A DNA stretch of 64,000 nt from Leucaena leucocephala (taxonomy: Eukaryota; Streptophyta; Magnoliopsida; Fabales; Fabaceae), in NCBI GenBank assembly GCA_037074615.1, contig CM073534.1, positions 4,770,861-4,834,860 on the forward strand, written 5' to 3'. Of the stretch, positions 45,571 through 55,760 are shown one piece after another. Under the pieces are notes generated by a model that searched no databases, was not told the origin of the DNA, and worked only from the letters and a program-made list of their open reading frames with translations. Within the stretch, counting starts at the first letter, position 1, and every line of letters starts with the position of its first letter. The translations under genes and the position numbers were made by a program.

Positions 45571-45779
45571 GTGGAAATTATCTTATTGATATAACTATTG
45601 TATTGTCCATTTTTGTCCCTGCAATGAAATTATGTTAATGTTGAATAATATCCTTCAATTTCTACAGCCCTAAAATGACTAAAAAATTCAAGTTAAAACC
45701 CCTATGAACATGGTTAAAATACAGGATATTCTAACTATTAAATTGAGAACATCCTAAATCAGAGATTCCAGCTTCTTGT

Positions 45780-46202
45780 CTCTCAAAGTCTACTACATTA
45801 TCCTTGCCCTACAATTCTGTTAAATATGCCACAAACCTTTTTGGACATAGCTCATCACTTGAAACAGTGTGGTTAGTTCTAATAGAGGAAATAGTGGAAG
45901 AAGATGAATAAAATTCATCCATAGTGGGAAGCCAGCTATCAACTTTAGAATTAATGAATAACACATCACCATTGGATGACGAAAAAGAAGAGAGATCAGT
46001 GGAAGGGTAAGAAATTGAAGGTTCTTCAACTTCATCATTATTAAGCTCATGAATATCATCGCACTTATTTTCAAGTGATGTATTAATCATGTTAATTCCT
46101 AGGAGAGAATAATCCTCATCTGGGCATCTATACATGTTAAACTGAATTATGTGCCCACCAAATTCCATCTTTCATGTAAATCATAGTGTTAGCTATCCTC
46201 AA
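45780..46202 (-). pseudogene. Athila-2 protease, downstream part
   Basis: The minus strand from about 46190 reads LRIANTMIYMKDG-type codons, then MEFGGHIIQFNMYRCPDEDYSLLGINM, followed by an acidic Ser-rich tail. This matches the Athila-3 protease C-terminal part at 28055-28420. The young copia element sits directly upstream, so the protease is split at the GAATG target site. Confidence 0.75.
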
Positions 46203-46207
46203 GAATG
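46203..46207. repeat. Target duplication GAATG of copia F (left)
   Basis: Identical to 55447-55451 after the 3' LTR. Confidence 0.9.
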
Positions 46208-46893
46208 TGTTGGAAATCGTGCCCTAGGGGCCAATCATTGTCTTATGAACATTATTGATTTATGAATTTATTAATTGAGTTATCATATTATTTGCATGTT
46301 TACTATGATGACCATCCTTGGATAATTCATGATATTATCCTAAATGTCCCTGGTCGATCATCTATGTGGGAGCACAGATGAAATAAGACCAGTATGACTT
46401 TGAAGATGTATAGAGATATAAATCAAAGTCATAAGCACATGTAAGAGTACAGGGTGTTGGACCGACCCGCTATGAGAGAACTGCATGGGTAACGTCATAA
46501 GCTTCTCTCATATACAAACCATGTCAATATGCCCTTTGACCTGAGATCATCATGGATTCCTACATGACAAAACGCTCAGCTTTGACCTAGTCAAAAGTCA
46601 CTTTTGACCGAGTGATCATAAAGACTATGTTCGGGCTTAGTGGTTTTTCATGCGGAGGAATGTGAATGGTCAAGATGGAATTTGTCCCTCACATTCGTGG
46701 AGAGATATTACTGGGCCCCTCGATGAGTGAGTCTGAGAAATGTATGGCCATACTGTAATGGAAAGGTAGTTCCATCTCTATAGTCAGACTACTCAGGGAT
46801 CGAGAAAGTAACGGTCGGGAATAGGAGGATGACATTATCCATGCCTCATCCATGACCAAAATATCGCGTGACAGAAGGGACATGATATGGTTG

Positions 46894-46900
46894 TATAAAA
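46894..46900 (+). promoter_or_regulatory. Putative TATA box, copia F 5' LTR
   Basis: TATAAAA in the phrase 'ggttgtataaaaggttac', conserved in the LTR copies of this family (A, D, E and both F LTRs; B has a close variant). It is a good candidate for the promoter of the element RNA, with a start expected about 30 bp downstream (inference). Confidence 0.55.
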
Positions 46901-47184
46901 GGTTACATCGTTTATCGATCCTCATATGATTTGGGTAGTTGTTATGTCTTGCTAGAGACCGCTTGCGACTTGTGGGCTAGTATAGCAAATGGCCCACTGC
47001 CAACTTCATATGGGCCTACAGGGTCGCACACAAAATAGCCCAACACGAGCTATGATGTCCAGATTCATTGAATCTAAGACATGTCCAGATTCAATGAAAG
47101 ATCCAGGTGAATGTATATATATTTATTTATATTTATATTCGTATATATATAAATTCGTATATATATATATATGAGATATATGAG

Positions 47185-47535
47185 ATATATGAGATTTAAT
47201 TTATAAGGATAAATTAAATCCCTATCACGTTTGAATTCGAAATTCAAATTGATAGGATATCTCATATAAGAGATATTTATAAGATTTAATTTATAAGGAT
47301 AAATTAAATCTCTATCACGTTTGAAATTCGAAATTCAAATTGATAGGATATCTCATATAAGAGATATTTATAAGATTTAATTTATAAGGATAAATTAAAT
47401 CTCTATCACGTTTGAAATTCGAAATTCAAATTGATAGGATATCTCATATAAGAGATATTTATAAGATTTAATTTATAAGGATAAATTAAATCTCTATCAC
47501 GTTTGAAATTCGAAATTTAAATTGATAGGATATCT
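47185..47535 (+). repeat. 91-bp tandem repeat in the copia F 5' LTR
   Basis: Four units. Spacing measured at 'agatattta': 47271, 47362 and 47453, so 91 bp. Each unit contains the near-palindrome 'tttgaaattcgaaattcaaa'. The copy number varies in the family: one in LTRs B and C, two in A and D, three in E, four in both F LTRs. Confidence 0.85.
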
Positions 47536-48207
47536 CAAATTTGATTTATGGGAATAAATCAAATATAACTCAGTCTCATCTTTATTTAAAGTTAAATAAA
47601 TAAGTAATTAAATCTGTGAGACGGATTTAATATTATTTTATTTAATTAGTTTCTTATAAAATTATACAATATATGATATTGTATCAATTCGGAATTAATA
47701 TAAGATTAACTCCAAAATCCAATTAGGTCAAGTGTAAAAACGCATAGCATCCTCTATATCTGATTGGAGGAGCTACGTTTGAAAATAACACAGAACAGAA
47801 AAGGCCGAACGGAATCTGCAAAAGGTTTGCAGACAAGAAACTGCCGAAATAGAGACGGAGACTTGTGAAAGCCTTGGAGGGACAGGAGACGCTAGCACGT
47901 CGTTCGTGGTTGGAACGCTGTTCGTGTGGATACCAGTAGAGGAAGCCGACCTGAGGCGTCGACTTCTTGTGATCGGAAAGAGACCACCGTCCGCGGAGAG
48001 AATCTGTGAAGGTCGCTGAGGAACACTCCGTCGATTTCTTGCGATCAGAAAGAGATCACCACCCACGTAGAGAAGCTATGAAATTCGCTGAGCAACACTA
48101 AGGGTAATGATTCTTTCCACTTGACTTAAACACATACGGCAGATCCTGGCAAGGAATGGAAAATTTTTAAAGTTTATTTCCGCTGCGTGTCTTCCAATTC
48201 CTTACAG

Positions 48208-48219
48208 TGGTATCAGAGC
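48208..48219 (+). promoter_or_regulatory. Primer-binding site of copia F
   Basis: TGGTATCAGAGC, one base after the 5' LTR, complementary to the 3' end of initiator-Met tRNA. Confidence 0.9.
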
Positions 48220-49447
48220 CATGCCGTTTTGTGTTTAAGTTAGGCTTGATTTGTGATTTATATGATATATGTTAGTAGTAGCCGATCATATAATAAGCGT
48301 TGTATGTGTGACATATATGGAATCCTTGTTGTGTATGACATAAAAGGAATCTAAAAGGAAATTGAAATCGGTGGTGATGCTTTTTGATTTGATCAATCCG
48401 CATAGATGGGGTCTAAGAAAACCGAATTCGAATTTGTGATTATTTGTGAAAACCGAATTCAGATTCGTGATTATTTATGAAACAAAACAAAAAAAAAATT
48501 TCTTCCGGGGCGCTGCCCCAGAGACCCCACCCGCTAACCGGCTAGCGGGACAGCCGCCCGCTAACCGGCTAGCGGGACCGCCGTAGCTACCTGTTCGTAG
48601 CGCAACATAACCGTAACATATGTTACTTTGTAAATGTTTTTTTTGCCCTTCGATTAGATCTGAATATTGATTCTTGAATGTTTGGGTATGGTGAACAATA
48701 TGGCTCTAGATTGCAAGTGTTGTAATTTTAAAAATACGGCCTGCGTGTCGTGCCTTCCTCTATATACTCTCAATGTACCTTCTCCTCTCATCTCACTCCC
48801 CTCGAATGTTAAAAGAGATTTCTATATGTAATTTCTCTTTTCTTACTAGAGAGCTCCTCTCATTGGCTTGAGGGGACTTAGGATAGGTGAGCCATATTGT
48901 ATCACGTTTGAATTATGCATCTTATGATTAGATCAGCACATGCATATTACTTGTATGAGATACGAACTGAGAAACATGCGTTTTATAAACCAGATAGTTA
49001 AATTAGGCCCTCTAAAAGAAATCTTAAGTCATAATGCCGTCAATTTATGAACACTTGTCAAAACCTCGATCGCTCAATTGTGGACTCCACCAAAGTGGGT
49101 GCTTTTGAGTTATCTTGGGGAGATAAGCAAAGAGTAATGGTGCTACTCTCATAGGTTCATTATTGTTTGACTTAATTGAGATTAACAAAACGGTTTTGGA
49201 TCTCAAGGCATTAGATGGGATTAGAACATGCCAGATCATATGATGATAGGATCCCATGAATATCTAAGAGTTACATTTGATGTAATTGGTAAAGGTGTTA
49301 CCTACCTAAATAACTTAATTTAAGTGTCCTGCCAAAGCGGACTTAAGTTTGAGCCAAATATGGATCTTAGCCCACTAACTATTGCATTGAGGGTTGTTTA
49401 TTTAGTGGGAGATTACTAATTACATTGCATATTTTAATTGTAGAATC
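48220..49447 (+). other. Untranslated leader of copia F
   Basis: About 1.2 kb without a long sense frame. It includes the twin hairpins at 48530-48576 and, just before the gag start, a 'ttttaattgtag' phrase that could be a 3' splice site. The minus-strand frame at 49257-49045 has no recognisable features. The length suggests a role in packaging or an intron, but the sequence alone does not decide. Confidence 0.5.
48530..48576 (+). promoter_or_regulatory. Twin hairpins in the copia F leader
   Basis: CCCGCTAACCGGCTAGCGGG occurs twice, at 48530-48549 and 48557-48576, separated by seven bases. Each copy forms a 7-bp stem (CCCGCTA / TAGCGGG) with a six-base loop ACCGGC. The block is sharply GC-rich in an AT-rich element. 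It lies about 320 bp after the primer site, where packaging or dimerisation signals are often found in retroelements (inference). Confidence 0.55.
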
Positions 49448-51277
49448 ATGACGACTAGTAATACTGCTACATTATCGCTGCGATCTGTCCTTGAGAAGGA
49501 CAAACTTAATGGGACAAACTTTCTTGACTGGTTTAGGAACTTGAGAATTGTTCTCAAGCAGGAAAGAAAGGCGCATGTCCTAGATCAACCCATTCCTGAG
49601 GAGCCAGCCGCCAATGCTCCCAGAGCTCAGAGAGATGCTTATATGAAGCATAAGGAAGACTCTGTCGATGTGGGATGCTTGATGCTAGCCACCATGGTTC
49701 CGGAGCTCCAAAGAGATCTGGAACACATGGAGGCTTATGAGATGATTGTGCATCTCAAGGAAATGTTCCAGCAACAGGCAAGGCAAGAGAGGTATGAGAC
49801 CACTAAGGCCTTACATTCCTGCAAGATGGCTGAAGGTGCATCAGTCAGTGCTCATGTCTTAAAGATGAAAGGGTACATTGATCACCTTGAACGGCTTGGA
49901 TTTCCCATGAGCCAGGAGTTAGCTACAGATTTGATCTTAAACTCACTCCCGGAAAGTTATGACCAGTTTGTTATGAACTACAACATGAACAACATGGAGA
50001 AATCTATTTCTGAACTGCATTGGATGCTTAAAACTGCTGAGCCGAGTCTTAAGAAGAAACCCAGTAGTGTTTTGATGGTTCAAAAGGGAAAGGGTACGAA
50101 AAAGAAAGGCAAAGGCAAGGGGAAGGGTCATGGCTCATCAGGTAAGACCAAAGAGTCAGGCAAGCCCGAAACCAAGCCTGCACCAAAGAAGGCAAAGCCT
50201 CCGAAGGAAGGAGTCTGCTTCTTCTGCAATGAACCGGGTCATTGGAAGAGGAATTGCAAACTCTACCTCGAAGATCTGAAAAAGAACAAGAAGGATAGCG
50301 GGGCTATCGCTTCAGGTATTTATGTTATAGACATTCATCTTTCTACTTCCACCTCATGGGTATTAGATACTGCATGTGGTTCTCACATTTGTACGAATGT
50401 GCAGGGACTAAAGGACAGTAGGAAGCTGAAAAGGGGTGAAGTTGACCTACGAGTTGGAAACAGAGCAAGGGTTGCTGCGTTAGCTGTAGGCACTTATGAA
50501 TTAGTTCTGCCCACTGGGCTTTTGTTAGTTTTGAACAATTGCTATTATGTTCCTGCTTTAAGTAGTAACATTGTTTCACTTTCTTATTTGGATAAGGAAG
50601 GTTTCACTTCCATTGCTGGGAATAGTAGATGTTCTATTTATCGTAATGATGTTTTATATGCTCATGGTGATTTGCATGTTGATCATTACATATTAAATTT
50701 GGAACAACCCAATCATGGAAATATCTATAACGTAACCGCCAAAAGGGTCAAACCAAACGATTTGAATCCCACATACCTCTGGCACTGTCGTCTGGGCCAC
50801 ATAAATGAGAAACGCATTTCCAAACTCCATCAAGATGGATTTCTAAACTCATTTGATTTTGAATCATATGACACTTGCGAGTCTTGCTTGTTAGGAAAGA
50901 TGACAAAGTCACCTTTCACTGGGCACAGTGAGAGGGCCACTGATTTATTGGGCCTCATACATACAGATGTGTGTGGACCGATGAACACAAATGCCAGAGG
51001 AGGTTATTCGTACTTTATAACATTCATAGATGATTTCAGCAGATATGGGTACATCTATCTAATGAAACATAAATCTGAATCTTTTGAAAAGTTCAAGATA
51101 TTTCAAAATGAAGTACAAAACCAGCTTGGCAAAACAATTAAAGCCCTTCGATCTGATCGGGGTGGTGAATATTTGAGCCAAGAGTTCATAGATCATCTTA
51201 GGAATTGTGGGACACTCTCACAATTGACTCCTCCAGGGACACCACAATGGAATGGCGTTTCTAAACGGAGAAATTGA
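49448..51277 (+). CDS. Copia F Gag-protease-integrase part of Gag-Pol (609 codons to an internal stop)
   Basis: Starts at the first ATG of the long frame (MTTSNTATLSL). Order: Gag with the LNGTNFLDWFRNLRIVL opening (residues 17-33); a basic Lys/Gly-rich linker (about 215-250); a CX2CX4HX4C zinc knuckle (C257, C260, H265, C270); protease with WVLDTACGSH (Asp307); the pre-integrase block WHCRLGHINEKRISKLH; and the integrase core with Asp507 (HTDVCGP) and Asp570 (RSDRGGEY). The third catalytic position, 36 residues after Asp570, is Lys606 (NGVSKRRN) instead of Glu. TGA at 51275-51277 then stops the frame, four codons before the next ATG of the same frame. Family role: particle formation, polyprotein cleavage and DNA insertion. 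The integrase should be inactive here. Confidence 0.9.
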   Translation: MTTSNTATLSLRSVLEKDKLNGTNFLDWFRNLRIVLKQERKAHVLDQPIPEEPAANAPRAQRDAYMKHKEDSVDVGCLMLATMVPELQRDLEHMEAYEMIVHLKEMFQQQARQERYETTKALHSCKMAEGASVSAHVLKMKGYIDHLERLGFPMSQELATDLILNSLPESYDQFVMNYNMNNMEKSISELHWMLKTAEPSLKKKPSSVLMVQKGKGTKKKGKGKGKGHGSSGKTKESGKPETKPAPKKAKPPKEGVCFFCNEPGHWKRNCKLYLEDLKKNKKDSGAIASGIYVIDIHLSTSTSWVLDTACGSHICTNVQGLKDSRKLKRGEVDLRVGNRARVAALAVGTYELVLPTGLLLVLNNCYYVPALSSNIVSLSYLDKEGFTSIAGNSRCSIYRNDVLYAHGDLHVDHYILNLEQPNHGNIYNVTAKRVKPNDLNPTYLWHCRLGHINEKRISKLHQDGFLNSFDFESYDTCESCLLGKMTKSPFTGHSERATDLLGLIHTDVCGPMNTNARGGYSYFITFIDDFSRYGYIYLMKHKSESFEKFKIFQNEVQNQLGKTIKALRSDRGGEYLSQEFIDHLRNCGTLSQLTPPGTPQWNGVSKRRN

Positions 51278-51289
51278 ACACTATTAGAT

Positions 51290-53431
51290 ATGGTTCGATC
51301 CATGATGAGTCGAACAGATCTTCCGCCCTCCTTTTGGGGCTATGCCCTAGAGACAGCTGCGTTCACACTCAATCGTGTTCCATCTAAGGCAATCGAAAAG
51401 ACTCCGTATGAGATATGGACTGGGAGGACGCCTAGTTTGTCTTTCCTCAAGATTTGGGGATGCGAGGTCTATGTTAAGCAACAAGCCTCAGACAAATTAG
51501 CGCCCAAATCCTCAAAATGCCTTTTTGTGGGATATCCTAAGGAAACCAAGGGATATTACGTCTACAACCCTGCTGATAACAAAGTGTTTGTTGTCAGAAA
51601 TGGTATCTTTCTTGAACGAGAATTTATCTCTAAAAGAACCAGTGGGAGTAAGGTACAACTCGAAGAAGTTCGAGAGCTACAAGACACCACAGAACTGCAG
51701 ATGGAAAATAGAGAAGACTCACAACAAGTTGTTGAGACTCCTCAAGTCACGCAAGGTCCACGAAAGTCTAATAGGACACGACTTCAGCCTCAGAGATATG
51801 GATTTCTGATTTCTGATAGTCGTGATGTGTTGCTCATTGAGCATAATGAGCCGACTACCTATCGAGAAGCTATAGTGGGACCAAACTCCGAAAAATGGCT
51901 TAGTGCCATGAAGTCTGAGATGCAATCCATGTACGACAATAAGGTTTGGACCTTAGTCGACCCGCCTAAAGGTGTAAAAACCGTCGGGTGCAAGTGGGTT
52001 TTCAAAGAGAAAACTGACATGGATGGCAATGTAAATGTCTTCAAGGCACGACTGGTTGCAAAAGGTTTTACTCAAACTCATGGTGTGGACTATGATGAGA
52101 CCTTTTCCCCAGTAGCAATGGCCAAATCAATCAGAATCCTCTTTGCTATTGCAGCATATTATGACTATGAAATATGGCAGATGGACGTCAAGACAGCCTT
52201 CCTTAATGGAAAGCTCCTTGAGGATGTGTACATGACACAACCTGAAGGGTTTGTGCGTTCCGAGGACTCTGGTAAAGTGTGCAAGCTTCAAAAGTCCATT
52301 TATGGACTAAAGCAAGCCTCTCGGAGTTGGAATCATCGTTTTGATGAAGTAATCAAAGAGTTTGGATTTCTTCAAAACATTGATGAACCTTGTGTGTACA
52401 AGAAGGTTAGTGGGAGCACAGTTGTGTTTTTGGTACTCTATGTCGATGACATCCTACTTATTGGGAATGACATTCCTACCTTGCAGATTGTCAAGTCTTG
52501 GTTAGGAAAGTCTTTCTCGATGAAAGACTTGGGTGAAGCCACCTACATCCTAGGAATCAGGATCTATAGAGATAGATCTAAAAGACTTCTAGGACTCAGT
52601 CAGAGTACATACATAGACAAAATACTGCATAGGTTCAGTATGCACGAATCAAAGAGGGGTTTCATACCCATGTCTCATGGTACTCACCTCAGCAAAGATC
52701 TGTGTCCTAGTACATCTGATCAGCGAGGTCGCATGAGTAAGGTTCCATATGCCTCGGCCATAGGATCTATCATGTACGCCATGTTATGTACTCGACCGGA
52801 TGTCTCGTTTGCCTTAAGTATGACTAGCAGATACCAACAGGACCCTGGTGAGGGCCATTGGACTGCTGTCAAGAATATCCTTAAGTACTTAAGAAGGACT
52901 AAGGACTTATTCTTGGTCTATGGTGGATTGGATGATGAGCTCTGTGTAACTGGTTACACAGATGCGAGTTTCCAAACTGACCAGGACGACCAAAAATCGC
53001 AGTCTGGATACATATTCCTCCTCAATAATGGAGCAGTAAGCTGGAAGAGCTCTAAGCAGGGCACTGTAGCAGATTCTGCAACGGAAGCTGAGTATATAGC
53101 AGCATCTGATGCAGCTAAGGAAGCCGTTTGGATCAGGAAGTTCATCACAGAACTAGGGGTGATACCTACCATCTCAGATCCAATAACTTTGCTCTGTGAC
53201 AATAGCGGTGCTATTGCACAGGCCAAAGAGCCTAGGTCACATCAAAGGACCAAGCATATACTCAGGCGATTTCATCTCATCAGAGAAATCAACGATAGAG
53301 GTGATATAAAAATATGCAAAGTAGCAGGAGAAGATAATGTTGCTGATCCTCTAACAAAGCCGCTTGTGCAGGCAAAGCATGAGCGTCATGTTAGGTCAAT
53401 GGGAATTAGTCAAATTAATGATTGTACCTAG
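51290..53431 (+). CDS. Copia F integrase C-terminus, reverse transcriptase and RNase H (713 codons)
   Basis: Same frame as the upstream part; only the TGA separates them. Order: end of the integrase (MVRSMMSRTDLPPSFWGYAL, …KIWGCEVYV…); the RT domain from WVFKEKTDMDGNVNVFKARL through DYDETFSPVA, WQMDVKTAFLNG and the catalytic YVDD (residues 384-387 of this part); then RNase H with GYTDASFQTD, SATEAEYIAAS and LLCDNSGAIA, ending at the ADPLTKP tail. All RT and RNase H catalytic motifs look intact. Translation would need read-through of the TGA or restart at 51290. Without that, this part may be silent. The order INT-RT-RH is diagnostic of Ty1/copia. Confidence 0.9.
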   Translation: MVRSMMSRTDLPPSFWGYALETAAFTLNRVPSKAIEKTPYEIWTGRTPSLSFLKIWGCEVYVKQQASDKLAPKSSKCLFVGYPKETKGYYVYNPADNKVFVVRNGIFLEREFISKRTSGSKVQLEEVRELQDTTELQMENREDSQQVVETPQVTQGPRKSNRTRLQPQRYGFLISDSRDVLLIEHNEPTTYREAIVGPNSEKWLSAMKSEMQSMYDNKVWTLVDPPKGVKTVGCKWVFKEKTDMDGNVNVFKARLVAKGFTQTHGVDYDETFSPVAMAKSIRILFAIAAYYDYEIWQMDVKTAFLNGKLLEDVYMTQPEGFVRSEDSGKVCKLQKSIYGLKQASRSWNHRFDEVIKEFGFLQNIDEPCVYKKVSGSTVVFLVLYVDDILLIGNDIPTLQIVKSWLGKSFSMKDLGEATYILGIRIYRDRSKRLLGLSQSTYIDKILHRFSMHESKRGFIPMSHGTHLSKDLCPSTSDQRGRMSKVPYASAIGSIMYAMLCTRPDVSFALSMTSRYQQDPGEGHWTAVKNILKYLRRTKDLFLVYGGLDDELCVTGYTDASFQTDQDDQKSQSGYIFLLNNGAVSWKSSKQGTVADSATEAEYIAASDAAKEAVWIRKFITELGVIPTISDPITLLCDNSGAIAQAKEPRSHQRTKHILRRFHLIREINDRGDIKICKVAGEDNVADPLTKPLVQAKHERHVRSMGISQINDCT

Positions 53432-53434
53432 TGC

Positions 53435-53445
53435 AAGTGGGAGGT
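53435..53445 (+). promoter_or_regulatory. Polypurine tract of copia F
   Basis: AAGTGGGAGGT lies immediately before the 3' LTR. Confidence 0.85.
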
Positions 53446-55446
53446 TGTTGGAAATCGTGCCCTAGGGGCCAATCATTGTCTTATGAACATTATTGATTTA
53501 TGAATTTATTAATTGAGTTATCATATTATTTGCATGTTTACTATGATGACCATCCTTGGATAATTCATGATATTATCCTAAATGTCCCTGGTCGATCATC
53601 TATGTGGGAGCACAGATGAAATAAGACCAGTATGACTTTGAAGATGTATAGAGATATAAATCAAAGTCATAAGCACATGTAAGAGTACAGGGTGTTGGAC
53701 CGACCCGCTATGAGAGAACTGCATGGGTAACGTCATAAGCTTCTCTCATATACAAACCATGTCAATATGCCCTTTGACCTGAGATCATCATGGATTCCTA
53801 CATGACAAAACGCTCAGCTTTGACCTAGTCAAAAGTCACTTTTGACCGAGTGATCATAAAGACTATGTTCGGGCTTAGTGGTTTTTCATGCGGAGGAATG
53901 TGAATGGTCAAGATGGAATTTGTCCCTCACATTCGTGGAGAGATATTACTGGGCCCCTCGATGAGTGAGTCTGAGAAATGTATGGCCATACTGTAATGGA
54001 AAGGTAGTTCCATCTCTATAGTCAGACTACTCAGGGATCGAGAAAGTAACGGTCGGGAATAGGAGGATGACATTATCCATGCCTCATCCATGACCAAAAT
54101 ATCGCGTGACAGAAGGGACATGATATGGTTGTATAAAAGGTTACATCGTTTATCGATCCTCATATGATTTGGGTAGTTGTTATGTCTTGCTAGAGACCGC
54201 TTGCGACTTGTGGGCTAGTATAGCAAATGGCCCACTGCCAACTTCATATGGGCCTACAGGGTCGCACACAAAATAGCCCAACACGAGCTATGATGTCCAG
54301 ATTCATTGAATCTAAGACATGTCCAGATTCAATGAAAGATCCAGGTGAATGTATATATATTTATTTATATTTATATTCGTATATATATAAATTCGTATAT
54401 ATATATATATATGAGATATATGAGATATATGAGATTTAATTTATAAGGATAAATTAAATCCCTATCACGTTTGAATTCGAAATTCAAATTGATAGGATAT
54501 CTCATATAAGAGATATTTATAAGATGTAATTTATAAGGATAAATTAAATCTCTATCACGTTTGAAATTCGAAATTCAAATTGATAGGATATCTCATATAA
54601 GAGATATTTATAAGATTTAATTTATAAGGATAAATTAAATCTCTATCACGTTTGAAATTCGAAATTCAAATTGATAGGATATCTCATATAAGAGATATTT
54701 ATAAGATTTAATTTATAAGGATAAATTAAATCTCTATCACGTTTGAAATTCGAAATTTAAATTGATAGGATATCTCAAATTTGATTTATGGGAATAAATC
54801 AAATATAACTCAGTCTCATCTTTATTTAAAGTTAAATAAATAAGTAATTAAATCTGTGAGACGGATTTAATATTATTTTATTTAATTAGTTTCTTATAAA
54901 ATTATACAATATATGATATTGTATCAATTCGGAATTAATATAAGATTAACTCCAAAATCCAATTAGGTCAAGTGTAAAAACGCATAGCATCCTCTATATC
55001 TGATTGGAGGAGCTACGTTTGAAAATAACACAGAACAGAAAAGGCCGAACGGAATCTGCAAAAGGTTTGCAGACAAGAAACTGCCGAAATAGAGACGGAG
55101 ACTTGTGAAAGCCTTGGAGGGACAGGAGACGCTAGCACGTCATTCGTGGTTGGAACGCTGTTCGTGTGGATACCAGTAGAGGAAGCCGACCTGAGGCGTC
55201 GACTTCTTGTGATCGGAAAGAGACCACCGTCCGCGGAGAGAATCTGTGAAGGTCGCTGAGGAACACTCCGTCGATTTCTTGCGATCAGAAAGAGATCACC
55301 ACCCACGTAGAGAAGCTGTGAAATTCGCTGAGCAACACTAAGGGTAATGATTCTTTCCACTTGACTTAAACACATACGGCAGATCCTGGCAAGGAATGGA
55401 AAATTTTTAAAGTTTATTTCCGCTGCGTGTCTTCCAATTCCTTACA
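53446..55446 (+). repeat. 3' LTR of copia F
   Basis: 2001 bp, near-identical to the 5' LTR, with TATAAAA at 54132-54138 and the same four 91-bp units (about 54425-54775). It is followed by the target duplication GAATG (55447-55451). Confidence 0.95.
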
Positions 55447-55451
55447 GAATG

Positions 55452-55760
55452 GCCTTCCTAGAATAACATTACTATCATCAAGAGATTCATTTGACATATC
55501 TAAAACATAAAAGTCCACAGGAAAAACAAGTTCATTAACTTGAACTAAAATGTCTTATAAGATTCCCTTAGGATTTATAATACTCTTATGAGCCAACTGA
55601 GCTAACACACTAGTTTGTTTAACCAAATTCACTCCTAGAGCATGATAAACTAAACTTGGCATCACATTAATAGCATCACCTAAATCTAATAATACTTTAT
55701 GAACAATTATCTTGCCAATTATACAAGGAATAGAAAATACACTTGGATCTTACGCTTTAC
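55452..55760 (-). pseudogene. Athila-2 protease, upstream part
   Basis: The minus strand reads a piece of the form FPVDFYVLDMSNESLDD, then VILGRPF, ending at the copia F target site. Further upstream it reads a decayed …LLDLGDAINVMP…-type catalytic region (about 55690-55640). It matches Athila-3 at 27800-28055. With 45780-46202 it formed one protease domain before copia F inserted. Confidence 0.7.

Larger units (their letters stand above)
46208..48206 (+). repeat. 5' LTR of copia F
   Basis: Starts TGTTGGAAATCG, ends TTCCTTACA, 1999 bp. It contains a TATA box (46894-46900), a TA microsatellite (about 47156-47172), four copies of a 91-bp unit (about 47185-47535) and a U5-like end. The TATA box lies about 690 bp into the LTR. 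Confidence 0.95.
46208..55446 (+). mobile_element. Young full-length copia element F
   Basis: 9239 bp with LTRs 46208-48206 and 53446-55446, target duplication GAATG, a PBS, a long leader, one Gag-Pol frame with a single internal stop, and a PPT. By eye the two LTRs differ at three bases (47286/54526, 47902/55142, 48078/55318) plus one extra TA in the 3' LTR. This means a recent insertion and makes F the youngest insert recognised here. It lies inside the Athila-2 protease gene. The integrase changes described for the coding entries mean it probably could not have inserted with its own integrase. Confidence 0.95.

Noticed and set aside
46989..47174. Plus-strand frame MAHCQLHMGLQGRT… repeated at 5906 and 54227
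   Set aside because: It lies inside copia LTRs, runs into TA microsatellite and recurs only because the LTRs are related.
48208..48219. tRNA-like match
   Set aside because: It is only the complement of a tRNA 3' end (primer site), with no cloverleaf.
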